Below, one piece after another: positions 33,517 to 42,745 of a stretch of DNA of 64,000 nucleotides. The DNA is taken from NCBI RefSeq assembly GCF_000424685.1, contig NZ_AUKJ01000019.1:124001-188000 (forward strand), read 5' to 3'. Origin of the DNA: Methylococcus capsulatus str. Texas = ATCC 19069. Lineage in GTDB: Bacteria > Pseudomonadota > Gammaproteobacteria > Methylococcales > Methylococcaceae. Positions within the stretch are counted from its first letter, which is position 1; every line of letters begins with the position of its first letter. The translations under genes and the position numbers were made by a program. The notes beneath the pieces were generated by a model that saw only the letters and a program-made list of their open reading frames with translations, had not been told where the DNA came from and did not search any database.

Positions 33517-34878
33517 ATGAGCGATTCCATGAACATCCCTATCCCTTCGGATTCGGACAATACCAACCGTAAGAATCTCCAATGGTTGTTCGTTCTCCGC
33601 AATCTGATGATCGGCGCTCAGGCCTTCATGATACTGTTCAGCGTCTACGGTCTCGAGATTCCTTTGCGCCAAGCGCCGCTGTGGGGGATCGTGACGATCC
33701 AGTCGCTGTTCAACTGGTGGACTTGGCTCAAACTGTCGGATACGGAACCGACCACACAGATCGATTTGTTCATACAGCTCACGGAAGACGTCTTCGCCAT
33801 TGCCTTGATCCTTTATTTCACCGGCGGGGCCAACAATCCCATCGCCTGGTTTTTCCTGCTCCCGCTCATCATCGCCGCGACGGTGCTCTCGCGTGCCTTC
33901 ACCTGGCATCTCGTCATCCTGGCTTCCGGCTGCTACACGATTTTGATCGGTTATTACCAGCCGCTCCCGGCGCTCAATCCCGAAACACTGACGCCCCCCA
34001 TCCCGGCCCATGCATTCATGATCGATCCTCAGCATGCCCATCTGCATGCGGTCATCGAGGAACATCACGTGCAGCTGCACGCCTTCGGCATGTGGTTCGG
34101 GTTCGTCTTCAGCGCGGCTCTGGTGGCCTATTTCGTCGCAGAGATGGCGGAAAATCTGCGGGAACGGGAGCGCAAGCTCGCCGAGGTCAGGGAGCAAAGC
34201 CTCAGAAACGAGCGCGTGATCGCATTGGGAACACTCGCCGCCGGTGCCGCCCATGAGATGGGAACCCCGTTGGGTACCATGGCCATCCTGATCAGCGAGC
34301 TGGAGCAGGAATTCGAGGCCGAGCAGCGCGACGATCTCCAGGGGAAGATGCGGATACTTCGCGAGCAGGTCAAGCGTTGCAAGAACGCTCTCGCGGTGAT
34401 GTCGGCTTCCGCGGGCGAAGGGCGGGCGGAGAGCGGCCACGTGATGCCGTTGCCGGACTACCTCGATGCCGTCATCGAAGACTGGAAGCAACAAAGCCTG
34501 CCGACGCCGCTCGGCTATTACCGCAACGGCACCCGGCCCATTCCCTCGATCATTGCCGAGCGCAGTCTGACCCATGCGCTGGTCAACATCATCAACAATG
34601 CGGCGGACGTGTCTCCGGAAGGGATACAAGTCGAAGCGCGCTGGACCGCGGAACGGGTGACGCTGGACGTCATCGACCATGGGCCCGGGGTGACGCCCGA
34701 ACTCAGGCAGCAGCTGGGCAAGTCGCCGGTGACGACCAAGGATCATGGCCTGGGCGTCGGTTTGTTCCTGGCGTTCTCCACCATCGAACGGCTGGGTGGC
34801 GTCATCAGCATGTCCACCCGGATGCAGGGCGGTACCCGGACCCGCATCATTCTACCCCTGATGCCATCATCGACATGA
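33517..34878 (+). CDS. regB: redox-sensing histidine kinase, RegB/PrrB family
   Basis: This 453-residue membrane kinase has about six N-terminal helices. GGANNPIA (103-110) sits where RegB proteins have the quinone-sensing GGxxNPF heptapeptide, here with Ile in place of Phe. The H-box LGTLAAGAAHEMGTPLGT contains the autophosphorylated His246. The redox cysteine of RegB corresponds to Cys288 in QVKRCKNAL. The catalytic ATPase domain has NIINNAADVS (N box), DHGPGV (G1) and GLGVGLFLAFS (G2). Its stop codon overlaps the regA start (ATGA), so the two are made together. Confidence 0.93.
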   Translation: MSDSMNIPIPSDSDNTNRKNLQWLFVLRNLMIGAQAFMILFSVYGLEIPLRQAPLWGIVTIQSLFNWWTWLKLSDTEPTTQIDLFIQLTEDVFAIALILYFTGGANNPIAWFFLLPLIIAATVLSRAFTWHLVILASGCYTILIGYYQPLPALNPETLTPPIPAHAFMIDPQHAHLHAVIEEHHVQLHAFGMWFGFVFSAALVAYFVAEMAENLRERERKLAEVREQSLRNERVIALGTLAAGAAHEMGTPLGTMAILISELEQEFEAEQRDDLQGKMRILREQVKRCKNALAVMSASAGEGRAESGHVMPLPDYLDAVIEDWKQQSLPTPLGYYRNGTRPIPSIIAERSLTHALVNIINNAADVSPEGIQVEARWTAERVTLDVIDHGPGVTPELRQQLGKSPVTTKDHGLGVGLFLAFSTIERLGGVISMSTRMQGGTRTRIILPLMPSST

Positions 34879-35429
34879 GCACGCACGAAGAGAAAAACGA
34901 GAGTCCCCATCTGCTCCTTGTGGATGACGATCCCACCTATTGCGAGGTGCTGCGCCAGGCCTTGGCGCGGCGGAATTACACCGTGCATGCCGCCAACGAC
35001 GTGGAAACGGGGCTCGATCTGGCCGCGCGGATCGAGCCGGAATACGCGGTCGTCGATCTGCGCATCGGCCACGAATCGGGGCTGACCCTGGTGAAGCGTC
35101 TGCACGAACTGGATTCCAACACCCGTATCGTCGTGCTGACCGGGTTTGCAAGCATCGCGACCGCGGTCGAAGCCATCAAGCTGGGGGCTACCCACTATCT
35201 CACCAAGCCGGCCGACACGGACGAAATTCTGGCAGCTCTCCACAAGGACGAGGGCGATGCCTCGGTCGAAATCAAGGAAAAGCCGCTTTCAGTGAAACGG
35301 CTCGAATGGGAACATCTGCAGAAGATCCTGATCGAGCACGACGGCAATATTTCGGCGGCGGCGCGCGCGCTCGGGATGCACCGCCGCACGCTGCAGCGCA
35401 AGCTCGAGAAGAGGCCCGTCAAAGAGTGA
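34875..35429 (+). CDS. regA: redox response regulator, RegA/PrrA family
   Basis: This 184-residue regulator starts at the ATG at 34875 overlapping the regB stop; the longer frame upstream is a shadow. The receiver domain has acidic residues at VDDDP (17-19), the phospho-acceptor Asp61 in YAVVDLRIG and the conserved lysine in HYLTKPAD. A Pro-rich linker is not obvious. The C-terminus is a Fis-type helix-turn-helix (DGNISAAARALGMHRRTLQR), typical of RegA, PrrA and ActR, which control respiration and carbon/nitrogen fixation genes by redox state. Target genes are not deducible here. Confidence 0.94.
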   Translation: MSTHEEKNESPHLLLVDDDPTYCEVLRQALARRNYTVHAANDVETGLDLAARIEPEYAVVDLRIGHESGLTLVKRLHELDSNTRIVVLTGFASIATAVEAIKLGATHYLTKPADTDEILAALHKDEGDASVEIKEKPLSVKRLEWEHLQKILIEHDGNISAAARALGMHRRTLQRKLEKRPVKE

Positions 35430-36044
35430 TCAGCCCAGAAGATCGGCGATCAGGCGTCCCAGCCGCGGCGCCTGGCGCTGGACGGTGAGGCGCTGGGTTT
35501 GGACGATGGCACGGAGCTGGTTCAGGGCGAGGTTGAAGTCGTCGTTGACGATCAGGTAATCGTATTCCGCATAATGCGACATTTCGGAAATGGCTGCCTC
35601 CATGCGGCGGGCGATCACCGCTTCAGAATCCTGCTGGCGGGTGCGCAGGCGTTGTTCCAGCGCCTGACGGGAGGGCGGCAGGATGAAGACCGACACGCAT
35701 GCGGGCATCAGTCGGCGGACCTGGCGGGCGCCTTGCCAGTCGATTTCGAGGACGGCGTCTCGCCCGCTCGCCAGCACCTCCTCGACCGTCGTTTTCGCCG
35801 TGCCGTAATAGTTGTCGAAAACACGGGCGTATTCCAGAAATGCTTCGTTCGCGATCATTTTTTCGAACTCCGCCTTGTCCACGAACCAGTAGTCCTGGCC
35901 GGGCATTTCACCGGGCCGCTGGGGGCGGGTCGTGTGCGACACCGACACCGCGAGGTCCGGAGCACCAGCGCACAGCGCGCTGACCAGACTGGTTTTTCCT
36001 GCGCCCGAGGGGGCGGAGATGACGTAAAGGAGTCCCTGTGTCAT
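35430..36044 (-). CDS. gmk: guanylate kinase
   Basis: This 204-residue enzyme phosphorylates GMP to GDP. It shows the P-loop VISAPSGAGKTSLV (about 8-21), the GMP-binding SVSHTTRPQRPGE and DYWFVDKAEFEKMI, and VLEIDWQGARQVR. The open frame extends to 36275, but the family begins shortly before the P-loop, so the ATG at 36044 is used. It is convergent with regA; the two stop codons are adjacent. Confidence 0.96.
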   Translation of the reverse strand: MTQGLLYVISAPSGAGKTSLVSALCAGAPDLAVSVSHTTRPQRPGEMPGQDYWFVDKAEFEKMIANEAFLEYARVFDNYYGTAKTTVEEVLASGRDAVLEIDWQGARQVRRLMPACVSVFILPPSRQALEQRLRTRQQDSEAVIARRMEAAISEMSHYAEYDYLIVNDDFNLALNQLRAIVQTQRLTVQRQAPRLGRLIADLLG

Positions 36045-36398
36045 GGGGCGGTCCGGGGGTGATGGCCTGAAATTCGCTGTAGGGATGGAGTTGAGGGTGC
36101 CGATCCGGGACGGCCGTATTCTATCAGGGGAGGGAACTTTCTTGGCGAGCGGGGTACCAACAGGAGACGCCGTGACGGCTATAGGCGTCGCGCCCGGCTC
36201 GGGCCCCGTCTGATCCGGGCAAGCGGGGGGCATTGGGGTTGATTGAGGGCCGATATGGTGTACTTTAGATAACATTGGCTGAGGACTTGTAAGCTTCGAT
36301 GGTTGCAGGAACTGTCACGGGGCACCGGCGAGTAGGGGTAAGAATGCGGTCCCACGTATCCAATGGCAGTGCAGATGATTTGGGCAACGGGTGAGGAC
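36045..36398. other. divergent intergenic region with a possible promoter
   Basis: This region lies between gmk and the HAF-repeat protein gene. TTGATT (near 36239) followed at 16 bp by TACTTT is a modest sigma-70 candidate for the plus-strand gene. A long leader of more than 100 bp would result. No known riboswitch was recognised. Confidence 0.35.
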
Positions 36399-38876
36399 AT
36401 GAATCCATTCAACGATAAATTCCATTTGAAATCATTGGCTATATCGATTATCGGCGCTTACGGCGCAGTTTCTTCGTCGGGAGTGATGGCGGCCGTCTAC
36501 AGCGTCACTCCCATCACCTCACTCGCCGGTAATGTCGATGTCACGGACATCAATGATGGCGGACAGGTTGTCGGCTATTTCGATTCCGGGGACGACAAGC
36601 ATTCGCCCCATGCCTTTCTCTTCGCCGATGGCGGCATGATCGATCTCGGGGTGTTGGCCGGCGGCAGGAGCAAATCCTGGAACATCAACAATGCATCTGC
36701 CGTGGTTGGGCAATCGGGTAACGAGCAGAATCCCATTGCGTTTTATTACAGTTATTACGGTAATAAAAAGATGGTCGATCTCGGCTTGCCTCAAGGGGGC
36801 ACGGCCGTCGTTGCCTCGGCCATCAACAATAATGGCCAGATCGTGGGATGGGCCAAGATCGAAGACGTCAGACATGCTTTTCTGTACAGCAACGGCGCTT
36901 TTTCCGACCTCGGTACGCTGGGCGGGGATTCCAGCTTCGGCACAGGTGTCAATGACGCCGGCCAGGTTGTGGGGTATGCAGAAACGGGCGCCAAGACTCC
37001 TCACGCATTCCTGTACGACAACGGCAACAAGATCGATCTGGGGACACTGGGGGCCGACAGGAGCTACGCTACCGCTATCAACAACGTCGGCCAGGTGGTC
37101 GGGTATTCCGACGTCTCCGCCGGCGTGACCCACGCATTCGTGTATAGCAACGGCGCCATGGTGGACATCGGTACTTTGGGCGGGGGGAGCAGCCAGGCAC
37201 TGGGGATCAATGATGCCGGCAAGATCGTCGGTATGTCCACGACGCCCGGTGGTCAGCAGCATGGTTTCCTCTACAGCGATGGCAAGATGTATGACTTGCA
37301 TGATCTGATTCCGGCGGAGGCGAACATCGTGTCGGCCACCGAGATTCAGGGTATCGCCATCAACAACGCCGGTCAGATCGCGCTCACGGCAAGAACCGGA
37401 GCGAACCGGCGTGGTCTGTTGCTCACGCCGAATCTCCCGTCGGCGGTGGTCGAGGGACCCGCCGGTAACATCGCCGAGAACGTAAAGGTGACGCTGGACG
37501 GTTCCCACAGCACCGCGCCGGCCTGTTCACGGCAGGGGGCTCCGAAGCCATGCCCGGTTTTCTCCTGGTCGCAGGTCGGAGGTCCGGGCGTCAGTCTGAA
37601 GGGAGCCGACACCGCTACCGCGAGTTTCACCACCCCCGTCCTGGGATCAGGCCAAAAAAGCAAGGTGCTGAGCTTCAAATTGAGGGTCAGTGACGGCCTG
37701 TTCAGTGACGAGGAACTCATCGACGTCACCGTGGTGTCCAGCAACGCCATCAATCAGCCGCCGGTCGCCGATGCCGGTGACGCGCAGACGGTGAGGGCGG
37801 GGGCAAGCGTGCATCTCGATGGCTCCGGCAGCTATGACCCGGAAGGGGGAAAGCTTACCTATGCATGGAGTAATGTTTCGGCAGGCGAGCCGTGCAACAC
37901 GGTGGTGTTGGACAACAGCACGACCTCCTCGCCGGGTTTCACGGCACCCCTGGTCGGCCAGACGCCGCAAACCTGCACGTTCTCTCTCACGGTGACCGAC
38001 GAGGAGGGGTTGGCATCGACCCCTTCGAGTGTCAATGTGACCGTGGAAAACACCAATCATCCGCCGGTGGCGAACGCGGGCACCGATCTGACGGTGCATA
38101 CCGGCGACACCGTGAACCTGAACGGCAGCGGCAGCACCGACCCGGACGGTGATCCTTTGACATATGCGTGGGTTCAAACCGGCGGACCCGCGGTGGTTCT
38201 GAACGGCGCTGACACAGGGGCGCCGAGCTTCGTCGCTCCGGCGGTGACGGCCGGGAACGACACGCTGGCATTTCAGCTCACCGTCAGCGACGGCTTTCTG
38301 ACGGCCAGTGCGTCGATGAACGTGAAAGTCCTGAGCGCGGGCGCCTCTCCGAGCCCGGCACCGACGGCATCTCCGACCCCGGCGCCCACCACGTCCCCGA
38401 ATCCGACACCGACACCGGCTCCGACGTCCAGTCCCAGCCCGACACCCGCACCGACGCCGAATCCCGTCTGTGATCGTGCCGTGGTTGATCCCTCGCGACT
38501 CTGGGCGCCGGATCACAAGATGCGGCGCATCCTTCTCAAGGAGCTCGGGGAAAGCGCTCAGTCTCCAGCGTCGAATGCGATGACGGTCAAGATTCTTTCG
38601 GTCATGCAGGACGAGCCGGTCCGCCGGATCAACAGTGCCGACAGCAGTCCCGACGCGGTCATCGTGCACAAGGCGACGGGTGACAAGGTGAGGTTGCGGG
38701 CCGAGCGCGCCGGCAAGAAGAAAAACGGCAACGGGCGGGTCTACACCATCGGCTTCAGCGTGACCGATACGCAGCAAAACGTCTGCGAAGGAACGGTCAA
38801 GGTGTGCGTTCCTTTGAAAAAGAAGGAAAGCTGTGTGGACGATGGCGCGCTTTACGATTCGCTGTCGAAGCGATAA
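36399..38876 (+). CDS. large exported HAF-repeat protein with PKD-like domains
   Basis: The protein has about 825 residues. A signal-like N-terminus ends near VMAA-VYSV. About six repeats of the HAF type follow (HAFLYSNGAFSDLGTLGGDS and relatives, roughly residues 40-330), thought to form a beta-propeller-like extracellular fold. Next are about three Ig/PKD-like or K319-like domains (NQPPVADAGDAQTVRAG, NHPPVANAGTDLTVHTG), a Pro/Thr/Ser linker (about 665-705) and a C-terminal domain with several cysteines. No anchor or sorting signal is visible. A surface or adhesive role is inferred. An ATG at 36363 is an alternative start; neither has good ribosome-site spacing. Confidence 0.8.
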   Translation: MNPFNDKFHLKSLAISIIGAYGAVSSSGVMAAVYSVTPITSLAGNVDVTDINDGGQVVGYFDSGDDKHSPHAFLFADGGMIDLGVLAGGRSKSWNINNASAVVGQSGNEQNPIAFYYSYYGNKKMVDLGLPQGGTAVVASAINNNGQIVGWAKIEDVRHAFLYSNGAFSDLGTLGGDSSFGTGVNDAGQVVGYAETGAKTPHAFLYDNGNKIDLGTLGADRSYATAINNVGQVVGYSDVSAGVTHAFVYSNGAMVDIGTLGGGSSQALGINDAGKIVGMSTTPGGQQHGFLYSDGKMYDLHDLIPAEANIVSATEIQGIAINNAGQIALTARTGANRRGLLLTPNLPSAVVEGPAGNIAENVKVTLDGSHSTAPACSRQGAPKPCPVFSWSQVGGPGVSLKGADTATASFTTPVLGSGQKSKVLSFKLRVSDGLFSDEELIDVTVVSSNAINQPPVADAGDAQTVRAGASVHLDGSGSYDPEGGKLTYAWSNVSAGEPCNTVVLDNSTTSSPGFTAPLVGQTPQTCTFSLTVTDEEGLASTPSSVNVTVENTNHPPVANAGTDLTVHTGDTVNLNGSGSTDPDGDPLTYAWVQTGGPAVVLNGADTGAPSFVAPAVTAGNDTLAFQLTVSDGFLTASASMNVKVLSAGASPSPAPTASPTPAPTTSPNPTPTPAPTSSPSPTPAPTPNPVCDRAVVDPSRLWAPDHKMRRILLKELGESAQSPASNAMTVKILSVMQDEPVRRINSADSSPDAVIVHKATGDKVRLRAERAGKKKNGNGRVYTIGFSVTDTQQNVCEGTVKVCVPLKKKESCVDDGALYDSLSKR

Positions 38877-38893
38877 CGGTCGCCGCGGATTGA

Positions 38894-38929
38894 TGTGCGC
38901 GGGTGGGGCTGGATACCCACTCGCGCACA
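38894..38929 (+). terminator. strong hairpin after the HAF-repeat gene
   Basis: TGTGCGCGGGTGGG (38894-38907) pairs with CCCACTCGCGCACA (38916-38929) with one mismatch and an 8-base loop. It lies 17 bp after the stop codon. There is no T tract, so it may be a Rho-assisted terminator or a 3' stabilising structure. Confidence 0.55.
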
Positions 38930-39278
38930 CTGCTGTCGGTCGATGATGACTTTCTCCGCCGGCCGCCCACTCGTTCCCGCTCCATCCTCAAGCCACTTTT
39001 TCGTGACGCCATTGGATTTGCCTCTCCGTCAATACCGGTGATGCCATCAGGCGACGGTGGGCGTGTCGTTTTTTCCCTTATAAATCCGTCTGTTCAGCGA
39101 TTTTGGTTCCCGGTCCAGGGGACTCCGTCGTCGTGACACGACGTGGCCTGCCTGTGAGTGCAGGAAAATCAGTGAGACGGAAGGGAAGAATCTGATCACG
39201 GTTCTTGCTTTACCATCGGAAGTCGGCACCGCGATGCCGACTTGATTCTTGCCAATCCTGGGTTTCGAATCGGTGGTG
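38930..39278. other. intergenic, nothing recognised
   Basis: About 350 bases between the hairpin and rlpA contain no protein-like frame. A TTATAAAT stretch near 39078 is AT-rich enough for a promoter, but no matching -35 was identified. Confidence 0.35.
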
Positions 39279-39803
39279 ATGGCTATCACGGGAAATTTCC
39301 TTGCTCTCAGGCACCCGCTCGGACGGGCGTTGCTGTGCAGCGTTCGTTTCGGTCTGGGGGCCGTGGTCCTCTTGTCGGGTTGTGCGACTCATGTCGATCA
39401 TGGCAAGTCCATGGCGCGATCCGAAGCAACGTCTCGTTTCACGGTTCGCCAGGGTGCCGCTTACAATCGGGCCTATCGTGTCAAGGGCCGGGTTTATCGT
39501 CCCCTGGCCAGTGCCAAGGGATATCGGGAGCGGGGCATTGCATCCTGGTACGGAGAGGAGTCCGGCCGGCGTACAGCGATGGGGACCCGTTTCGACCCCC
39601 ATGGTTTGAGCGCAGCGCACAGAACCCTTCCCTTGCCTACGCGGGTCAGGGTCACCAATCTTGGCAACCGTCGGTCGATCATTCTCGTGGTGAACGATCG
39701 CGGACCTTTCATCGACGGGCGTCTGATCGATCTCTCCCGTGGTGCGGCAAAGGCATTGCGGCTGAACGGCTTGGGACGTGTCGAAGTCGAGGCATTGGAC
39801 TGA
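39279..39803 (+). CDS. rlpA: RlpA-family septal-ring lipoprotein, lytic transglycosylase domain
   Basis: The protein has 174 residues from the ATG at 39279. The N-terminus has a long signal with the lipobox LLSGC. The double-psi beta-barrel domain is clear: GYRERGIASWYGEESGRRTA, MGTRFDPHGLSAAHRTLPLP, RVTNLGNRRSIILVVNDRGP and the closing RLIDLSRGAAKALRL. In Pseudomonas RlpA this domain cleaves naked glycan strands. The C-terminal SPOR domain of longer RlpA proteins is missing, so this is a short form. A TTG at 39249 is an alternative start. Confidence 0.9.
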   Translation: MAITGNFLALRHPLGRALLCSVRFGLGAVVLLSGCATHVDHGKSMARSEATSRFTVRQGAAYNRAYRVKGRVYRPLASAKGYRERGIASWYGEESGRRTAMGTRFDPHGLSAAHRTLPLPTRVRVTNLGNRRSIILVVNDRGPFIDGRLIDLSRGAAKALRLNGLGRVEVEALD

Positions 39804-39907
39804 ACTCGGGTATTCGGCGTTCGCTTGAGTCCCCTGCGGTTTCATGGTTCCATTGCGTGACGCCCGTGCCGGCTCCCATCCTCTGAACTTCAAGGAAAGG
39901 TGGTTCC

Positions 39908-41392
39908 ATGACCCTGCAGCAACCTCCTCAGGCGCTACCGTGCCATTTCGTCATTTTCGGAGCCACGGGCGATCTGGCTGCGCTCAAGCTGCTTCCCGCG
40001 CTCTATCGCCTGGATGTCGGGGGGCACTTGCCGGCTGGCATGTCGATCATCGCCCTGGGGCGGCGGCCTTGGAGTGAGGCCGATTGGCTCCAGCATCTGG
40101 AGGAAAGCATCCGGCGGCGCACGGGCGAACAGTTCAACGCCCGCGTCTATCGGCGTTTCGCGGCACGTTTCGCCTATGTCGCGGGCGACCTGCATGATCC
40201 GGCCATCTATCAGATCCTGAGCGACAGGCTCTGCGCCGACCAGAGCTGCGCCCACGCAGCGTTCTATTTGTCTCTCAAACCTTCCGATTTCGGGGAGGTC
40301 ATCCAGCGGCTCGAGCAGGCCGGATTGAACCGGCCACGCGGTCTGCATCGGATCGTGGTGGAAAAGCCCTTCGGCGAAGACATCGACAGCGCCAGGCAAC
40401 TGAACCGGTTGTTGCACGACGCCTTCGACGAGGAACAGATTTACCGGATTGATCATTATCTGGGCAAGGAAACGGTCCAGAATCTCCTGGTGTTCCGCTT
40501 CGCCAACACGCTCATCGAGCCGCTCTGGAACCGCAATTACATCGATCACGTGCAGATTTCCGTGGCGGAACAGGCGGGCGTTTCCACTCGTGCCGACTAC
40601 TACGACAAAGCCGGTGCGCTCCGTGACATGCTGCAGAACCATTTACTGCAGTTGCTTACATTGGTGGCCATGGAGCCGCCGCCGGCACTGGAAGCCGATG
40701 CGCTGCGCGATGAGAAGGTCAAAGTGCTGCGATCGATCCGCCCCATCGAAGACCAGGTGATCAATGCCCATGCGTTCCGGGCGCAGTACGGTCCTGGCTC
40801 GATTGACGGTGTCCCCGTGCCGGGCTATCAGGACGAGGCCGGGGTGGCGCCTCATTCCATCGCCGAGACCTTCGTCGCCGCCAAGTTCTATGTCGACAAC
40901 TGGCGCTGGCGCGGCGTGCCTTTCTATCTGCGCACCGGCAAGCGACTCGCGCAGCAGCTCTCGCTCGTCGCCATCCGCTTCCGCCATCCGCCCCAGCAGT
41001 TGTTCCGGGAGACTCCGCTGGAATTCATCGAGCCCAACTGGGTCTTGCTTTCCCTGCAGCCGTCGGAGAGCATGCATATCGAGCTGCACTCCAAGCAGCC
41101 GGGTCTTGGGATGGACACACGGATCATCCGGCTCGACGCGTCCTATCGGCGCGGCCGGGAGAAAACGCTGGAGGCTTACGAAACGCTGCTGCTGGATATC
41201 ATGGAAGGCGACCGTTCGCTGTTCCTGCGTTTCGATGAGGTGGAATGGGCCTGGCGCGTGGTCGATCCCATACTCCGGCATTGGACGCGGCAGCGCGATT
41301 TCATCCACACCTATCCGGCCGGCTCGTGGGGGCCACTGGAAGCCGACCGTTTGTTCGACAAACTCGAGCAGAGCTGGCGCAACCAGTTATGA
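39908..41392 (+). CDS. zwf: glucose-6-phosphate 1-dehydrogenase
   Basis: This 494-residue enzyme oxidises glucose-6-phosphate to 6-phosphogluconolactone with NADP+. It shows the nucleotide motif VIFGATGDLAALKLLPALY near residue 15, VVEKPFGED, the catalytic RIDHYLGKETVQNLL with its His, and YYDKAGALRDMLQNHLLQLL. YLRTGKRL lies in the C-terminal substrate region. AGGAAAGG lies upstream of the ATG. The stop overlaps pgl (ATGA), so the first two steps of the oxidative pentose phosphate route are coupled; in methylotrophs they also feed a formaldehyde-oxidising RuMP cycle (known from such organisms, inferred here). Confidence 0.97.
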   Translation: MTLQQPPQALPCHFVIFGATGDLAALKLLPALYRLDVGGHLPAGMSIIALGRRPWSEADWLQHLEESIRRRTGEQFNARVYRRFAARFAYVAGDLHDPAIYQILSDRLCADQSCAHAAFYLSLKPSDFGEVIQRLEQAGLNRPRGLHRIVVEKPFGEDIDSARQLNRLLHDAFDEEQIYRIDHYLGKETVQNLLVFRFANTLIEPLWNRNYIDHVQISVAEQAGVSTRADYYDKAGALRDMLQNHLLQLLTLVAMEPPPALEADALRDEKVKVLRSIRPIEDQVINAHAFRAQYGPGSIDGVPVPGYQDEAGVAPHSIAETFVAAKFYVDNWRWRGVPFYLRTGKRLAQQLSLVAIRFRHPPQQLFRETPLEFIEPNWVLLSLQPSESMHIELHSKQPGLGMDTRIIRLDASYRRGREKTLEAYETLLLDIMEGDRSLFLRFDEVEWAWRVVDPILRHWTRQRDFIHTYPAGSWGPLEADRLFDKLEQSWRNQL

Positions 41393-42111
41393 GGGCAAGC
41401 CCGATGTATCCGAGACAGCAGAAGCGCTGGCATGTCTACCCCACGGCAGAGGATTTCGAGATCAGGGTGGTGAAGGGGATATTGCGGATGGCCTGGGAGG
41501 CCATTGCGATCCGCGGGGCTTTCCACATCGTTTTGGCCGGCGGTCGGACCCCGGAGCCCATCTATCGGCGACTGGCGGCTGCGCGGGCCGAGGCCGAGTG
41601 GCGTCAATGGCATGTCTACTGGGGGGATGAATTCTGTTTGCCCGCGGGCAATCCGGGGCGGAATTCCGTCCTCGCCCGGGACGTCTGGCTCGACCAGGGA
41701 GCGATTCCCCGTACCCAGATTCACCCCATTCCCGCGGAGTTGGGGCCGCAACGCGGCGCCGAGCTGTACGCGGAAGTGATCGCGGGTGTCGAAGAATTCG
41801 ATCTCGTTCTGCTCGGCCTGGGCACGGACGGACATACCGCGGCGCTGTTTCCGGGCCGCGACTGGGGAGCCGAGCCGGACAGTCCTGACGTGCTGGCGGT
41901 GACGGACGCGCCGGGCTTTTGCGCCGAGCGTGTCAGCCTCAGCGCCGCCCGGTTGAGTCGAAGCCGTGAGGTGATCTTCCTGGCGACCGGTTTCGGCAAA
42001 TTCAGCGCGGTTCAGCGTTGGCGCTGTGGAGAACCGTTGCCGGCGGCGGCGATCACGCCGGCATGCGGCGTGGACATCTGCGTGACGCTGGAGGCTTTCG
42101 ACTTTGCCTGA
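41389..42111 (+). CDS. pgl: 6-phosphogluconolactonase
   Basis: This 240-residue enzyme hydrolyses the product of Zwf. It shows FHIVLAGGRTPEPIYRRL (the usual LSGGxTP site), WHVYWGDEFCLPAGNPGRNS (the family WGDERxVPxxxxxSN segment), VLLGLGTDGHTAALFPG and a C-terminal VIFLATGFGK. The usual ERxV is EFCL here, a mild divergence. The ATG at 41389 overlaps the zwf stop; Met6 at 41404 has a better ribosome site (GAGGG, 8 bp) and is an alternative. Confidence 0.94.
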   Translation: MRASPMYPRQQKRWHVYPTAEDFEIRVVKGILRMAWEAIAIRGAFHIVLAGGRTPEPIYRRLAAARAEAEWRQWHVYWGDEFCLPAGNPGRNSVLARDVWLDQGAIPRTQIHPIPAELGPQRGAELYAEVIAGVEEFDLVLLGLGTDGHTAALFPGRDWGAEPDSPDVLAVTDAPGFCAERVSLSAARLSRSREVIFLATGFGKFSAVQRWRCGEPLPAAAITPACGVDICVTLEAFDFA

Positions 42112-42114
42112 GCC

Positions 42115-42717
42115 TTACGGTTCGAGCAGGGAAGATTGACCGCGTGTGGCATCCCTCAGGCCCGCCCGGAAGTGTTCCACCAGGCTTTCCGGCAGGCTCG
42201 CCATGACCTTCAGGCCCTGTTCGGTGTACGTTTCCCGCCTTTCTTCCACGCCGAGCGAATCCAGCAGGCGGTAAAGTGCGCCCATGTGCTCGAACGGCAC
42301 TTCCACCGTGATTCCGGTCCGCGGCAGTTCCTCCTGCCGTTCGGCGGTGCGTAACGCCTCGGCCGCCGTTCCGCCGTAGGCCCGCACCAGTCCGCCCGCT
42401 CCCAGCTTGGTACCGCCGAAATAGCGGACCACTCCGACCACCACGTGATCGAGCCCCTGGCCTTCGATGGCCCTGAGGATGGGTTGGCCGGCGGTACCGC
42501 CCGGTTCACCGGCGTCGCTGAAGCGGTACTGATCATCGATTCGGTAGGCCCAACACAGGTGGGAGGCATCGGGATGCCGGGCCGCCACGGTTCGGAGAAA
42601 GGCGAGCCCCTGCTCCGGCGTATCCGCCCGTCCGCCGTAGGCCACGAACAGCGAACCTTTCACCTCGGTCCGATGCTCGGCCGTCGCTTTCAGGGTGACG
42701 AAGCCCTTTCCGTTCAT
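42115..42717 (-). CDS. YigZ/IMPACT-family protein
   Basis: The protein has 200 residues. The N-terminal UPF0029/IMPACT domain is clear: KGSLFVAYGGRADTPEQGLAF, ASHLCWAYRI, FSDAGEPGGTAGQPILRAIEG and VVGVVRYFGGTKLGAGGLVRAYGG. A second, ferredoxin-like domain (DUF1949 position) completes it. The bacterial function is poorly defined; homologues bind nucleic acid or ribosomes. It converges with pgl, with stop codons 4 bp apart. Confidence 0.92.
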   Translation of the reverse strand: MNGKGFVTLKATAEHRTEVKGSLFVAYGGRADTPEQGLAFLRTVAARHPDASHLCWAYRIDDQYRFSDAGEPGGTAGQPILRAIEGQGLDHVVVGVVRYFGGTKLGAGGLVRAYGGTAAEALRTAERQEELPRTGITVEVPFEHMGALYRLLDSLGVEERRETYTEQGLKVMASLPESLVEHFRAGLRDATRGQSSLLEP

Positions 42718-42745
42718 TCACTCCTCCTGCGCGTCATACGGTGTA

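Noticed and set aside
33298-34746. 482-codon frame antisense to regB
   Set aside because: regB has all kinase motifs on the other strand; this is a mirror frame.
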